Of a stretch of DNA of 36,236 nucleotides, positions 1 through 11,906 are shown one piece after another. Made by a program: the position numbers and the translations under genes. This DNA is from Bacteroidaceae bacterium (lineage in GTDB: Bacteria > Bacteroidota > Bacteroidia > Bacteroidales > Bacteroidaceae): positions 1-36,236 of the forward strand of contig JAFZFF010000051.1 of the NCBI GenBank assembly GCA_017556045.1, read 5' to 3'. Under the pieces are notes generated by a model, which saw only the letters and a program-made list of their open reading frames with translations, was not told the origin of the DNA and did not search any database. Positions within the stretch are counted from its first letter, which is position 1, and each line of letters starts with the position of its first letter.

Positions 1-114
1 CCACCAAATGTTGCGCGCCATCTCGCTCAAGCATGCAAGCTCAGCGGGAATGTGCGACTTAACGTTCACCTCTTTCCAAGCAGGTGCGTTTGAATTACTA
101 ACTTTAATTTTCAT
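1..114 (-). CDS. glgP: Alpha-glucan (glycogen) phosphorylase, N-terminal fragment
   Basis: Only the first 38 codons lie in the window; the gene continues past the left edge. The reverse-strand reading starts MKIKVSNSNAPAW and ends EMARNIWW. The W-x-E-V-N...IP..L..L..MA.N.WW pattern is the N-terminal (DUF3417) start of bacterial alpha-glucan phosphorylases, which release glucose-1-phosphate from glycogen or maltodextrin in the cytoplasm. It lies 194 bp downstream of the glycogen synthase on the same strand. Synthesis and breakdown genes are therefore probably co-regulated, an arrangement common in Bacteroidales. The catalytic domain is not visible, so the call rests on the N-terminus and the context. 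Confidence 0.75.
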   Translation of the reverse strand, partial: MKIKVSNSNAPAWKEVNVKSHIPAELACLSEMARNIWW

Positions 115-308
115 ATCACAATAGTTAACTAATGATTGTTTTCTATTTTATTTCTTGAGGAGTTTGGGAGTGAAGGAGTCGTCGCTTCGCTAAGGAGTGC
201 AGACAATAGTTTGTGCACTGAGTTTTCCTTATTCGTAAGTAGTATCTAAACTCCTAAATCGCAGAAGAAACATTTGTCTGAACTTCTGTACTCCTGTACT
301 CCTTTAAA

Positions 309-1973
309 TTACTTCACTTTGCTCAAAGCAATATCGTATGCCTCGAGATAATATTTCACAAACTTATCCCAGAGAGCCTTCTTGGCGATAGCAGCAGCAC
401 GACGACGCAGGTCAGCTACGAGCTTGTCATCCATCTTGGTGAAGGCGAGGATAGTGTTCTTGATCTCGTCAGCAGCTTCGTTCCAGTTGCTATCGGTACG
501 ATGCACTACCTTTACACCATCTTCGAGCTGGCTATACTCACCCTTGAGCGAGTTTGCCCAAAGGCCGAAACCTGCGAGGTCGGTAGTGATGGTAGGCACG
601 TGGAAAGCTACGCTCTCGAGCGGAGTGTAACCCCAAGGCTCATAGTATGAGGGATATACTGCGAGGTCATCACCGGGCAACAGATCGTAGTAAGGCATAT
701 TGAAGATGCCGTCGTTACCATTGAGGTAGCAGGGCACGAAGATTACCTTCACACGACTATTGGGGTTGTTATCAAGGCCGATGGCACGCATCATTGAGAG
801 CGCCTTGTCATCGTCCATGTTATAGAGCTCATGACTAATCACAGAGGTCTCGAGCGGAGTTACCGAGTTCAAAGGACTCTCGAGGCGCTCCTGCAGATCC
901 TTGCGCGGACCCTTAACCCAAGCAGGTACGTTGATGAATGCCAATACATCGCGGTCGAGTGTAGGTTCATCAGCAAGACGCTTGAGTGACTCGAGCAAGA
1001 TATCGATACCCTTGTTGCGGAACTCATAACGACCACCGGTAGATACGATGATGGTGTCGTCGGCAAACTCCTGTCCGAGCAACTTGCCAGCTACGTTCAA
1101 CATCACCTTACGAGCCTCCTTACGCTTAGCGGTGAAGGCAGCGCCCTTGGGTACGAAGTCATCCTCAAAACCATTCACGAGGATCACGTCGGCAGGCTTC
1201 TCGAGGAGCTGAGTACACTCCACATCAGTGATTTCGCTCACCGTAGTGAAGCAATCCACGCGATGTGCGCTCTGCTTCTCGATAGAGTGCTTTGACTCCA
1301 TATTGAGCTCGTTCGCCATCTGGTCGCCATTATAGCCACTCATATAGTCGTAGAGGGGCTTCATGTTACCAGCGATAGAGCGGCCGATAGAGGTAGCGTG
1401 AGTAGTGAAGATGGTAGCAATCGAGGGGATCCAGTGCTTCAAGAAGAGTGCACCGAGACCAGTCATCCACTCATGAGCCTGATAGATTACCTTTGGCTCA
1501 TTGCCCTTCTTCGCCTCCTTGGCTACCACATGCTTGTAGTAGCTCTCAGCCACGCGTGCAGCAGCAAATGAGAACATGCTTGCCTCATCATAGTCGCCAT
1601 ACGCATGCAGTGAGTCTACGGCAAAGAGATTCCATGCATCAGCATAGATCTCGTTCTTTATATTATAATAAGGTGTAAAGTCCACCAATACAGCAATCGG
1701 TTCGCCAGGGATATTCCAACGTCCGATACGTATTGCCAAACCTTCTTCGGTCGCTTTTTTGCGCCATCCGGCCAAAAGTCGCTTGTCTTCCTTAAAGAGA
1801 GGGTTCTCTACATCCTTCCAGAGTTCGGGACCTATAAACACCAACTGGGCATTTGTCTTTGTCAAGATTGTTTTTGCCCTTGTAGATAGCACCGTATAGA
1901 TGCCTCCAACCTTATTGCAAACCTCCCAACTAACCTCAATGATGTGGTCGGGAGTCATCCTATTTACGCTCAT
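309..1973 (-). CDS. Glycogen synthase, eukaryotic-like GT3 family
   Basis: This 554-residue cytoplasmic glycosyltransferase probably extends alpha-1,4-glucan chains from a nucleotide-activated glucose donor. The N-terminus IIEVSWEVCNKVGGIYTV (residues 11-28) is the donor-binding KVGG signature of GT3 synthases, the fungal/animal type, rather than the KTGGL of bacterial GT5 GlgA. The retaining GT-B E-x7-E motif is visible as YYEPWGYTPLE (E445 and E453). Length fits the shorter bacterial GT3 enzymes, which lack the long regulatory tails of animal ones. It is followed by the phosphorylase on the same strand. A promoter-like TACCTTTG lies 28 bp upstream of the start. The donor (UDP- or ADP-glucose) cannot be read from the sequence. 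Confidence 0.88.
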   Translation of the reverse strand: MSVNRMTPDHIIEVSWEVCNKVGGIYTVLSTRAKTILTKTNAQLVFIGPELWKDVENPLFKEDKRLLAGWRKKATEEGLAIRIGRWNIPGEPIAVLVDFTPYYNIKNEIYADAWNLFAVDSLHAYGDYDEASMFSFAAARVAESYYKHVVAKEAKKGNEPKVIYQAHEWMTGLGALFLKHWIPSIATIFTTHATSIGRSIAGNMKPLYDYMSGYNGDQMANELNMESKHSIEKQSAHRVDCFTTVSEITDVECTQLLEKPADVILVNGFEDDFVPKGAAFTAKRKEARKVMLNVAGKLLGQEFADDTIIVSTGGRYEFRNKGIDILLESLKRLADEPTLDRDVLAFINVPAWVKGPRKDLQERLESPLNSVTPLETSVISHELYNMDDDKALSMMRAIGLDNNPNSRVKVIFVPCYLNGNDGIFNMPYYDLLPGDDLAVYPSYYEPWGYTPLESVAFHVPTITTDLAGFGLWANSLKGEYSQLEDGVKVVHRTDSNWNEAADEIKNTILAFTKMDDKLVADLRRRAAAIAKKALWDKFVKYYLEAYDIALSKVK

Positions 1974-2001
1974 TTAATACCTATTTTCAAATTTGAAGCT
2001 G

Positions 2002-2031
2002 CAAAGGTACAAAAATATCGAAGATTACAAA
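2002..2031 (-). promoter_or_regulatory. Putative Bacteroidetes promoter of the glycogen synthase
   Basis: On the minus strand TACCTTTG (2002-2009) matches the TAnnTTTG -7 consensus. TTTG (2028-2031) stands 18 bp further upstream as a -33 element, slightly shorter than the usual 19-21 bp. The start codon is at 1973. Confidence 0.5.
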
Positions 2032-2176
2032 AAGGAAAACACAAAAATGCACGGGATAATCGTAGTTTTTACACTTATAAACAGCTATCATGCTCATTTT
2101 GAAACCCTCACATGACACCAGCGGTCACAAATCTTCTCCATTTTGGAAAACATTTTCCATCTCACGAACAAAAATG

Positions 2177-2208
2177 TTTGGCATTTTCGCCATAAATCCC
2201 TATCTTTG
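2177..2208 (+). promoter_or_regulatory. Putative Bacteroidetes promoter of the GH5-GH92 operon
   Basis: TTTG (2177-2180), a 20-bp spacer and TATCTTTG (2201-2208) match the -33/-7 consensus of the Bacteroidetes primary sigma factor exactly. The mannanase start codon follows 54 bp downstream. Confidence 0.65.
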
Positions 2209-2261
2209 CGTGTATTACCAATGACACCATTCGCAACACACAACACACGCAATCTATACAG

Positions 2262-3551
2262 ATGAAAAGAATCCCTCTTTCCTCGTGGCTGATGGCCTCA
2301 CTGGCAGCCATCGTCATCAGTTGTGGTGGCGGCAAACAAGCCCCTGCCACCTCCCCCACCCTCATCACTACAGACGGCATCCAGCTCATCAAGAATGGTG
2401 AGCCCTACCACTTTGTGGGATGCAACGTGTGGTACGCCTCCATCCTCGGCTCTACAGGCCAAGGTGGTGACCGCGCCCGCCTCTGTCGCGAGCTCGACAC
2501 GCTCAAGGCGTTGGGTGTAACCAACCTCCGCATCCTCTCAGGTCCAGATGCTGGTAGCGACCTGGCCAATCCCGCCAAGCCCTACCTGCAGATAGCACCC
2601 GGTGTGCTCAATGACACCATCCTCGAAGGTCTCGACTTCACCATTGCCGAGCTCGAGAAGCGTGGCATGGACGCCGTCATCTACCTCAACAATGCGTGGG
2701 ACTGGAGCGGTGGCTTTGGCTTCTACCTCAAGGAGCTGGGCTATGGCGACTCACCCAATGCCAATGTCGAAGGAGGCTATGACCGCTATGTCGACTACTG
2801 CGCCGACTTTGCGCGCGACACCGTAGCCCAAGCCATGTACTACGACTATGTAGAGCGCATCGTATCGCGCCGCAACACCATCACAGGCCGCCTCTACCGC
2901 GACGAGCCAGCCATCATGTCATGGCAGCTCTGCAATGAGCCGCGCCCCTTTGCCAAGGACAACAAGGAGCAGTTTGCCCAGTGGATAGCTCGCGCCGCCG
3001 CACTCATCAAGCGCCTCGACCCCAACCACCTCGTATCTACCGGTAGCGAAGGTGCCGTAGGTTGCGAAGCCGACTACGAGCTCTGTGAGCGCATCCATGC
3101 CGACCCCAACATCGACTACCTCACTATCCACATCTGGCCTGCCAACTGGGGCTGGGCATCGCGCCTCACCCCCGACGCCGACATCGAGAAGGCGTGCACC
3201 AAGAGTAGCCAATATATCGCCAAGCATATCGAGATGGCTCAGCGCATCGGTAAGCCCATGGTCATCGAGGAGTTTGGCTACCCCCGCCAAGACAATCAGT
3301 CAGGCATAGGCATCCCCACCGATAGCCGCGACACCTACTACCGCCATATCTTCGGCGAGGTCAAGCGCAGCATCGCCGAGAAGGGTCCCATCGCAGGATG
3401 CAACTTCTGGGGATGGAGCGGCACAGGCCGTCCGCGCGACCTCGTGTGGTGCCCTGGCGACGATTACCTCTCTGATCCTCCCCACGAGCCCCAAGGCTGG
3501 TACTCAGTCTTCGATTGCGACGCCACCATAGAGATTATCCGTAACTTCTAA
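2262..3551 (+). CDS. GH5 (subfamily 7-like) endo-beta-1,4-mannanase, lipoprotein
   Basis: A 429-residue secreted glycoside hydrolase. The hydrophobic N-terminus ends in the lipobox VIS-C21 followed by GGG, so it is probably an outer-membrane-anchored lipoprotein. The (beta/alpha)8 GH5 markers are the acid/base in WQLCNEP (E226) and the nucleophile in VIEEFGY (most likely E337). The strand YHFVGCNVWYASIL near residues 49-62 and LRILSG fit the mannanase subfamily GH5_7. The expected reaction is hydrolysis of internal beta-1,4-mannosyl bonds in mannan. It is followed 23 bp later by a GH92 alpha-mannosidase on the same strand, which supports a mannose-polymer substrate. Cellulase activity is the alternative within GH5. 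Codon use is GC-rich compared with the accessory genes further right. Confidence 0.82.
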   Translation: MKRIPLSSWLMASLAAIVISCGGGKQAPATSPTLITTDGIQLIKNGEPYHFVGCNVWYASILGSTGQGGDRARLCRELDTLKALGVTNLRILSGPDAGSDLANPAKPYLQIAPGVLNDTILEGLDFTIAELEKRGMDAVIYLNNAWDWSGGFGFYLKELGYGDSPNANVEGGYDRYVDYCADFARDTVAQAMYYDYVERIVSRRNTITGRLYRDEPAIMSWQLCNEPRPFAKDNKEQFAQWIARAAALIKRLDPNHLVSTGSEGAVGCEADYELCERIHADPNIDYLTIHIWPANWGWASRLTPDADIEKACTKSSQYIAKHIEMAQRIGKPMVIEEFGYPRQDNQSGIGIPTDSRDTYYRHIFGEVKRSIAEKGPIAGCNFWGWSGTGRPRDLVWCPGDDYLSDPPHEPQGWYSVFDCDATIEIIRNF

Positions 3552-3574
3552 ATACAAACATATTATATTACATT

Positions 3575-5728
3575 ATGAAGAAAATTATTTACGCAGTAGG
3601 CGCATTCCTACTCACTCTCACGAGCTGCACTCAGCCCGAGTCGCTCACCCAGTATGTAGACCCACACATCGGTAGTGGTGGTCACGGACACGTCTTCGTA
3701 GGAGCCAGCGTACCCTTCGGTATGGTACAGTTGGGTCCCACCAGTATTAACATGGGATGGGACTGGTGCTCAGGTTACCACCAGTCTGAGGAGACCGTCA
3801 TCGGCTTCTCTCACACCCACCTCAGCGGCACAGGTATCGGCGACCTCTTTGACGTTACCGTGATGCCCGTCATCGGCGATGTGAAGTACGCACGTGGTAC
3901 ACAGGAAGACCCCGAGAGCGGACTTTGGTCAATGGCCGACCGCACCCAAGAGGTGACACTACCCGGATACTACTCAGTACCTCTGAAGCGCTATGGCGTG
4001 AAGGCTGAGATGACCGCTACACCCCGCGTAGGTATCCATCGCTACACCTTCCCCCAGAGCACCGAGGCAGCCCTCGTCATCGACCTCGAGAACGGAGGTT
4101 GCTGGGATAAGCCCACCGAGACCTTCATGCAGGCCGAGGGCAACAACCGCATCGTAGGTTACCGCTACTCATCAGGATGGGCAAGAAACCAGAAGGTATT
4201 CTTCGTAGCCGAGTTTGCTAAACCCTTCGACACCTTCACCCTCGAAGGCACTGACAATATGTATGGCCGTGCCGCCTTCAACACCAAGGATGGCGAGGAG
4301 GTACTCATCAAGGTAGCCCTCTCACCCGTCAGCATCGATGGAGCACGCCTTGCTATGCAGACCGAGCTCCCCGGATGGAACTTCGAGGCTACACGCCGTG
4401 CCGCCGTCAAGGCATGGGAGAGCGAGCTCTCACGCGTACGCATCGAGGGTAGCGAAGAGGATAAGCGCATCTTCTACACCGCCATGTACCACGCCATGAT
4501 GGCTCCCGTGCTCTTCAGCGACGTCGATGGCCACTACCGCGGTGCCGACGACAACGTATACCAGAGCGCTACCACACACTACACCAACTACTCTCTCTGG
4601 GACACCTACCGCGCTAAGCAGCCCCTCATGACCATCATCCAGCCCGAGCGTGCAGGCCAGTTCGTAGCCTCTATGGTAGACATCTGCGACCAGCAGGGCG
4701 ACCTCCCCGTATGGCACCTCTGGGGCAATGAGACCAATTGTATGGTAGGCGACCCCGCCATCCCCGTAGTAGCCGACGGTATCGTCAAGGGCCTCAAAGG
4801 CTTTGATCCCGAGAAGGCATTCGAAGCCATCAAGAAGACCGCAGCCAACCCCGAGCGTGGTAAGGGTCTACGTCACCAGTACGGCTATATCCCCTGCAAC
4901 CTCTTCAACGAGGCCGTAGCTTACGATATGGAGTATGCCCTCGCCGATGGCGCAGCAGCCAATGCCGCTAAGGCACTCGGCAAGCAGGCCGACTACGAGC
5001 ACTTCACCCGCATGAGCCACTCATACCGCACCTTCTTCGATGCCTCTATAGGCTTCATCCGCGGTGTCGACGACCAGGGCAACTGGCGCACTCCCTTCAA
5101 CCCCAAGCACTCATCACACCGTGGTGACGACTACTGCGAGGGCAACGCATGGCAATACACCTGGCTCGTACCCCACGACATCGAGAACTACGCCCAGCTC
5201 TTTGGCGGCAAGGAGGCTTGCGCAGAGCGCCTCGACTCGCTCTTCCTCACCTCATCACAGCTCGATGGCAATGCCTCACCCGACATCTCAGGCCTCATCG
5301 GTCAGTATGCTCACGGCAATGAGCCCAGCCACCACATCATCTACCTCTATAGCATGCTCGGCCAGCCCCACAAGACCGCAGAGCGCGTACGCGAAGTGAT
5401 GGATATCCTTTACCGCGACGATTACGACGGCCTCTCAGGTAACGAAGACATGGGTCAGATGTCAGCATGGTACATCCTCTCAGCACTTGGTATGTACCAG
5501 GTAGAGCCCGCAGGTGCCCGCTACTGGTTTGGCTCACCCACCGTTGACCGTGCTGAGATCCAGGTCGAGGGCGGTAAGTTCATCATCGAGACCATCAACA
5601 ATAGCGATGAGAACATCTACATCAAGAGCATCAAGCTCAATGGCGAGCCCTATACCCTCCCCTATATCACCCACGCCGATATAGCCAAGGGCGGTACCCT
5701 CACCTTCGAGATGAGCAACACCCATTAA
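3575..5728 (+). CDS. GH92 exo-alpha-mannosidase, lipoprotein
   Basis: A 717-residue exported alpha-mannosidase. The signal peptide ends LTLTSC18, a lipobox. The mature start LTQYVDPHIGSGGHGHVFVGA is the hallmark of GH92, the calcium-dependent inverting alpha-mannosidases abundant in Bacteroides. GNEDMGQMSAWY (residues 622-633) carries the conserved catalytic region. HGNEPSHH (580-587) resembles the pocket described for alpha-1,2-selective members, so alpha-1,2-mannobiose units are a plausible but unproven target. Length is normal for the family. It is co-transcribed with the GH5 gene 23 bp upstream and followed by an intrinsic terminator. Together they suggest degradation of mannan or mannose-rich glycans at the cell envelope. 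Confidence 0.92.
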   Translation: MKKIIYAVGAFLLTLTSCTQPESLTQYVDPHIGSGGHGHVFVGASVPFGMVQLGPTSINMGWDWCSGYHQSEETVIGFSHTHLSGTGIGDLFDVTVMPVIGDVKYARGTQEDPESGLWSMADRTQEVTLPGYYSVPLKRYGVKAEMTATPRVGIHRYTFPQSTEAALVIDLENGGCWDKPTETFMQAEGNNRIVGYRYSSGWARNQKVFFVAEFAKPFDTFTLEGTDNMYGRAAFNTKDGEEVLIKVALSPVSIDGARLAMQTELPGWNFEATRRAAVKAWESELSRVRIEGSEEDKRIFYTAMYHAMMAPVLFSDVDGHYRGADDNVYQSATTHYTNYSLWDTYRAKQPLMTIIQPERAGQFVASMVDICDQQGDLPVWHLWGNETNCMVGDPAIPVVADGIVKGLKGFDPEKAFEAIKKTAANPERGKGLRHQYGYIPCNLFNEAVAYDMEYALADGAAANAAKALGKQADYEHFTRMSHSYRTFFDASIGFIRGVDDQGNWRTPFNPKHSSHRGDDYCEGNAWQYTWLVPHDIENYAQLFGGKEACAERLDSLFLTSSQLDGNASPDISGLIGQYAHGNEPSHHIIYLYSMLGQPHKTAERVREVMDILYRDDYDGLSGNEDMGQMSAWYILSALGMYQVEPAGARYWFGSPTVDRAEIQVEGGKFIIETINNSDENIYIKSIKLNGEPYTLPYITHADIAKGGTLTFEMSNTH

Positions 5729-5757
5729 TTCTCTCTCCCCGAGACGACAATAACAAG

Positions 5758-5800
5758 AGCGAGTGGTCTTCCCCCGAAGGCCACTCGCTTATTCTTTATT
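5758..5800 (+). terminator. Rho-independent terminator after GH92
   Basis: A 13-bp stem (5758-5770 with 5777-5789, one G-U pair) encloses a 6-nt CCCCCG loop. It is followed by a T-rich tract (TTATTCTTTATT) and lies 29 bp after the GH92 stop. Confidence 0.8.
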
Positions 5801-5855
5801 ATTGACATCTGATAAAGTCAAAATAGACTCCCATACATAGCTACATTCTTTACGT

Positions 5856-6133
5856 TCTTCTTGGGAATTGGGTAATAGAATTATAGAGATTGATTAAAAA
5901 AATAGGACACTCTACAAAGCCTTCAAGATACGTCTACGCCTATTTCTCAAAGACTTTATCGAGTTTTCTAACGTATCAAAACGAGACGAATAGAAATCCT
6001 GTACAAAAATTTTGTGGCAGGTTGACAGGGGAATCTATAGGTTTACTTACAGGAGATTGAAGTCACAAGTATAGACTTTCTCGTTCTCGAAACAAAGTGT
6101 CGCCACTTCTTTTTCTTCACTTGCTTCCTGCAT
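5856..6133. repeat. Long dispersed repeat, copy 1 (uninterrupted)
   Basis: About 240 bp (5856-6095) match 28855-29093 with scattered substitutions. Shared blocks include TAGAATTATAGAG, CTCTACAAAGCCTTCAAGAT and TTCTCGTTCTCGAAACAA. The next 38 bp match the fragment at 30378-30418 next to the YhcG gene. No open reading frame runs through it. It contains a hairpin at 5916-5957. Apart from this repeat and the terminator I see nothing in 5729-6143. Confidence 0.8.
5916..5957 (-). repeat. Conserved-loop hairpin, copy 1
   Basis: Two 13-nt arms (5916-5928 and 5945-5957) flank a 16-nt loop. Read on the minus strand the loop is AATAGGCGTAGACGTA. All 13 pairs form in a minus-strand RNA, three of them G-U wobbles. 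The plus-strand RNA would instead have C-A mismatches. A related hairpin with another stem lies at 30860-30905. Confidence 0.6.
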
Positions 6134-6143
6134 ATGTGTACAG

Positions 6144-6560
6144 TTGATAACCAAGGTGAAGAACAATATGAAGAATTCACTCATGAGCATATCTGATAAG
6201 ATATGCTTGAGAAAAAGAGCACTCATTGAGACCGTAAATGACGAATTGAAGAATATCGCTCAAATAGAACACTCTAGACATAGATCATTTAATAATTTCA
6301 TAGCAAATGTATTGGGAGCAATCGCTGCATATTGTTTCTTCGAAAAGAAACCCGCCATTGATGTCGAATTAGTCAATGACGGGCAATTCAAATGTTCTAA
6401 TAATTATATCGAACTCACGTTATTATTACTTTCTGCTAAATATCTACATCCACTCCCAACTTGCAGAAATAGACAAGTTGATTTCTTTATCTCCTTTAAT
6501 GGATACTTTACTGCAATCCGAGAAAATAAAACACTTCCAGTTTTTACCAGATACCAATAA
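6144..6560 (+). pseudogene. IS982-family transposase, C-terminal remnant
   Basis: Residues 1-77 of this 138-residue frame (VKNNMKNSLM...RKRALIETVN DELKNIAQIEHSRHRS...KKPAI) match the conserved C-terminal part of IS982-type (DDE) transposases found in Bacteroides. The N-terminal two thirds, with the first catalytic acidic residues, are absent upstream, where the dispersed repeat stands instead. The frame beyond about base 6380 is not recognisable as transposase. The element is therefore a dead fragment that cannot move by itself. No terminal inverted repeats were identified. The ATG at 6144 is probably an internal methionine codon of the former gene. Confidence 0.75.
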
Positions 6561-6568
6561 TAACAAAA

Positions 6569-6596
6569 TCCCCACAAGCCTCACAACTCGTGGGGA
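6569..6596 (-). terminator. Weak possible terminator downstream of the esterase
   Basis: A 7-bp stem (TCCCCAC at 6569-6575 with GTGGGGA at 6590-6596) lies between the converging transposase remnant and esterase. On the minus strand it is followed by TTTTGTTATT. Confidence 0.4.
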
Positions 6597-6640
6597 AATA
6601 TCCATTATATTTTTTGAATCAAGATGAGTTTCTACTTACA

Positions 6641-7450
6641 TCATCTTGCGAAATACTTGTCGAAGAAGAGAAGGACGAAGTCAAGTGTGGGCACCCAGTA
6701 TTTCCATGAGTGGTTACCGGGATGTACCAGATACTCGTGTTCGATACCATTCTCTGTGAGGGCACGATGGAGGTTGCAGTTGACCTCGTAGAAGAAGTCT
6801 GAGGTACCGCAATCGATGAAGAGGGCCAGACCAGCCTGCTTGAAGAGCTCCATCTGATTCATAATGGTGCGACTCTCCCACTCCTCGGGATAGGCATCCA
6901 TCTCGCCCAGGCGGCGGTTCATCTCCCAGTTCTTGGGGAACTTGCGGATGTCTACACCACCGCTCATGCTACAAGCGGCTCCATAGACGTCGGGGTGATG
7001 TGTAGCTACCCAGAGTGCGCCTTGTCCACCCATGCTTTGGCCTACGATGGCGCGTCCGGTGCGGTCCTTCTCTGTGGCGTAGTGGGTGTCGACGTAGTTG
7101 ACCAGCTCCTTGGCGATGAAGGTCTCGTAGCGGTATGAGGGGTCGCGCGGACTATCCCAGTACCAGCTATTGTTGCCGTGGGGGCAAACGATGAGGATGC
7201 CCTTCTCGTCGGCGATGGTGGCCAGCTCGGGCTTGTGCTTGAACCACGACTCGTGATTGTCGCTATAGCCATGAAGGAGATACACGGTGGGGCATGCCTC
7301 GCCTTGTAGAGACTTGTCGGGGACGATACAGATGACGGGCACCTCTTTGTTCATCGAAGGACTATATACCTTCAGGGTGTCTACTCTCGATGCCATGCTC
7401 GGCACAAGGGCCAGGAAGCATGTGCTTAGTGCTAGAAAAATTCGTTTCAT
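6641..7450 (-). CDS. Secreted alpha/beta-hydrolase esterase (CE1-like)
   Basis: A 269-residue protein with a Sec signal peptide (cleavage likely after about A20, SMA-S). It has the alpha/beta-hydrolase fold of the esterase D / feruloyl-acetyl xylan esterase group. The oxyanion motif is LLHGYSDN (58-65), the nucleophile lies in GQSMGG (S139), the acid is probably D218 in DCGTSD, and the histidine is H247 in PGNHSWKYW. It is last in the operon, 29 bp after the GH51 arabinofuranosidase. A role in removing acyl or feruloyl groups from arabinose-containing hemicellulose is therefore likely. The exact ester substrate cannot be read. S-formylglutathione hydrolase is a close relative but is cytoplasmic, unlike this exported protein. 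Confidence 0.8.
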   Translation of the reverse strand: MKRIFLALSTCFLALVPSMASRVDTLKVYSPSMNKEVPVICIVPDKSLQGEACPTVYLLHGYSDNHESWFKHKPELATIADEKGILIVCPHGNNSWYWDSPRDPSYRYETFIAKELVNYVDTHYATEKDRTGRAIVGQSMGGQGALWVATHHPDVYGAACSMSGGVDIRKFPKNWEMNRRLGEMDAYPEEWESRTIMNQMELFKQAGLALFIDCGTSDFFYEVNCNLHRALTENGIEHEYLVHPGNHSWKYWVPTLDFVLLFFDKYFAR

Positions 7451-7479
7451 AGGTCAATAGTTTTATCTGTGTTTTTTAG

Positions 7480-9074
7480 TTACTTCACTTCCAGGGTCAC
7501 GATGCTCATGGCGGGGAGCGTCACCTTGAGGCCCTCTCTGGTAATCTTGGCGCCCTTGAACTCGGCGGGCTTCACCACCTCGGGATGATCGAATGAGTTG
7601 TGGTCGGTAATGCTCTTTGAGGTGAGGATTTCGCCTGTCACCTTCTTGCCCTTCACGCCAGCGAGGCTGATGGTCACCTCTTGGGTCTGCTTGAGGTCTA
7701 CGTTGGCCAGTGATATGTGGACGATGCCTGCTGCATTCTTCGAGGCGGTAGCGCTCAGCATGGGGAGGGTGCGTGTGGGCTCTTCGTCGGTGCGGCCAGG
7801 GTGGAAGCGTTCGTTCTTCACCTGCATCTCATCACATGTCAGCTCCATGGGGATAAAGGTTGCGTCCTGATGGGGCTTGTACATCTTGAACACATAGTAG
7901 GTAGGTGTGAGCACCATCTTGTCGCCTTGGGTGAGTATCATCGACTGCAACACGTTGGCTATCTGTGCGATGTTGCACATCTGGATGCGGTCGGTATACT
8001 TATGGAACACGTTGAACGAGAGGGCTGCCACGAAGGCATCGCGCATGGTGTTTTGCTGGAAGAGGTGTCCGCTGATGGTGCCGGGCTCTTCGTCCCACCA
8101 GGTGCCCCACTCGTCTACCATGAGGCCTACGCGCTTGTGGTGGTCATAGCGGTCCATGATGTCCATATGACGCTTCAGCACGGGCTCTATGCCGAGGCAC
8201 TTGCCCAAGCACCAGTAGTAGTCATCTTCGCCAAAGTGTAGTGCCGAGCCCTTGCTGCCGCTCCATGTGAGCACGGTGTAGTAGTGTAGCGAGAGGCCAC
8301 GCATGTGACCTGCGGCATTGCGCATGAGCACCTCGGTCCAGTTGTAGTCATAGTCGCTGGCTCCGCTGGCAATCTTGAAGAGTCGGTTGCCATCGTACTC
8401 GCGGCAATAGGTCTGATAACGGCGGTAGAGGTCGGCATAGTACTCGGGACGCATGTTGCCACCGCATCCCCAGCTCTCGTTGCCCACACCGATATACTTC
8501 ACACGCCACGGCTCCTCGCGGCCATTCTCCTTGCGCAGCTTGGCCATGGGACCATCCTTGGCGGTCATATACTCTACCCACTTGGCGGCCTCCTCTACCG
8601 AACCGCTACCTACGTTCATCGATACATAGGGCTCGCAGCCGAGGAGTTCGCAGAGGTTGAGAAACTCATGTGTGCCGAAGCTGTTGTCTTCGATGGTGCC
8701 GCCCCAGTTGCTGTTGACCATGTGGGGACGCTCTTCGCGCGGACCTATGCCGTCCATCCAGTGATATTCGTCGGCAAAGCAGCCACCAGGCCAGCGCAGA
8801 TTAGGGATGCTGAGTGCCTGGAGGGCATGCAGCACATCGGTGCGGTATCCTTGGGTATTGGGGATGGCAGACTCCTCGCCCACCCAAAGGCCTCCGTAGA
8901 TGCAGGTGCCCAGATGCTCGGCAAACTGGCCATAGATATGGCGACTGATTACGTTATGAGCCTCCTCGGGATGAAGCGTCACGGTAGCCTTGCGTTGCGC
9001 CATGATGGGTAGGGCACACAGGAGTGCCAAGGAGCATAGTAGTTTCTTCATAATATCGTTACGTTTGTTTGGAT

Positions 9075-9078
<4 letters not shown>
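7480..9078 (-). CDS. GH51 alpha-L-arabinofuranosidase
   Basis: A retaining alpha-L-arabinofuranosidase that removes arabinose side chains from arabinan or arabinoxylan. The GH51 acid/base is E201 in GVGNESWGCGG and the nucleophile E323 in MVDEWGTWW. The RHIYGQFAEHLG start, LRWPGGCFADEYHW and the C-terminal beta-sandwich complete the family pattern. The start at 9078 overlaps the uvrA stop by ATGA. An internal ATG at 9051 begins a textbook signal peptide (MKKLLCSLALLCALPIMAQ) and is an equally good start. Either way the protein is exported, probably to the periplasm. It lies between uvrA and a CE1-like esterase in one operon. Length (523-532 residues) is usual. Confidence 0.92.

Positions 9079-11902
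<2,824 letters not shown>

Positions 11903-11906
<4 letters not shown>

Noticed and set aside
196-301. AGTGCA/TGCACT hairpin and a CTGTACTC tandem pair between the glycogen genes
   Set aside because: Short and weak; they may be intergenic filler and no function could be argued.
6376-6627. 83-residue frame overlapping the IS982 remnant
   Set aside because: Tested as a frameshifted continuation of the transposase; it shows no transposase-like residues and overlaps the end of the recognisable remnant in another frame.
8305-9012. Long plus-strand frames antisense to GH51, uvrA and maeB (also 7717-8241, 11109-11786, 20496-21116)
   Set aside because: They are shadows of strongly biased codon use on the opposite strand; each lies inside a well-identified gene and encodes no recognisable domain.
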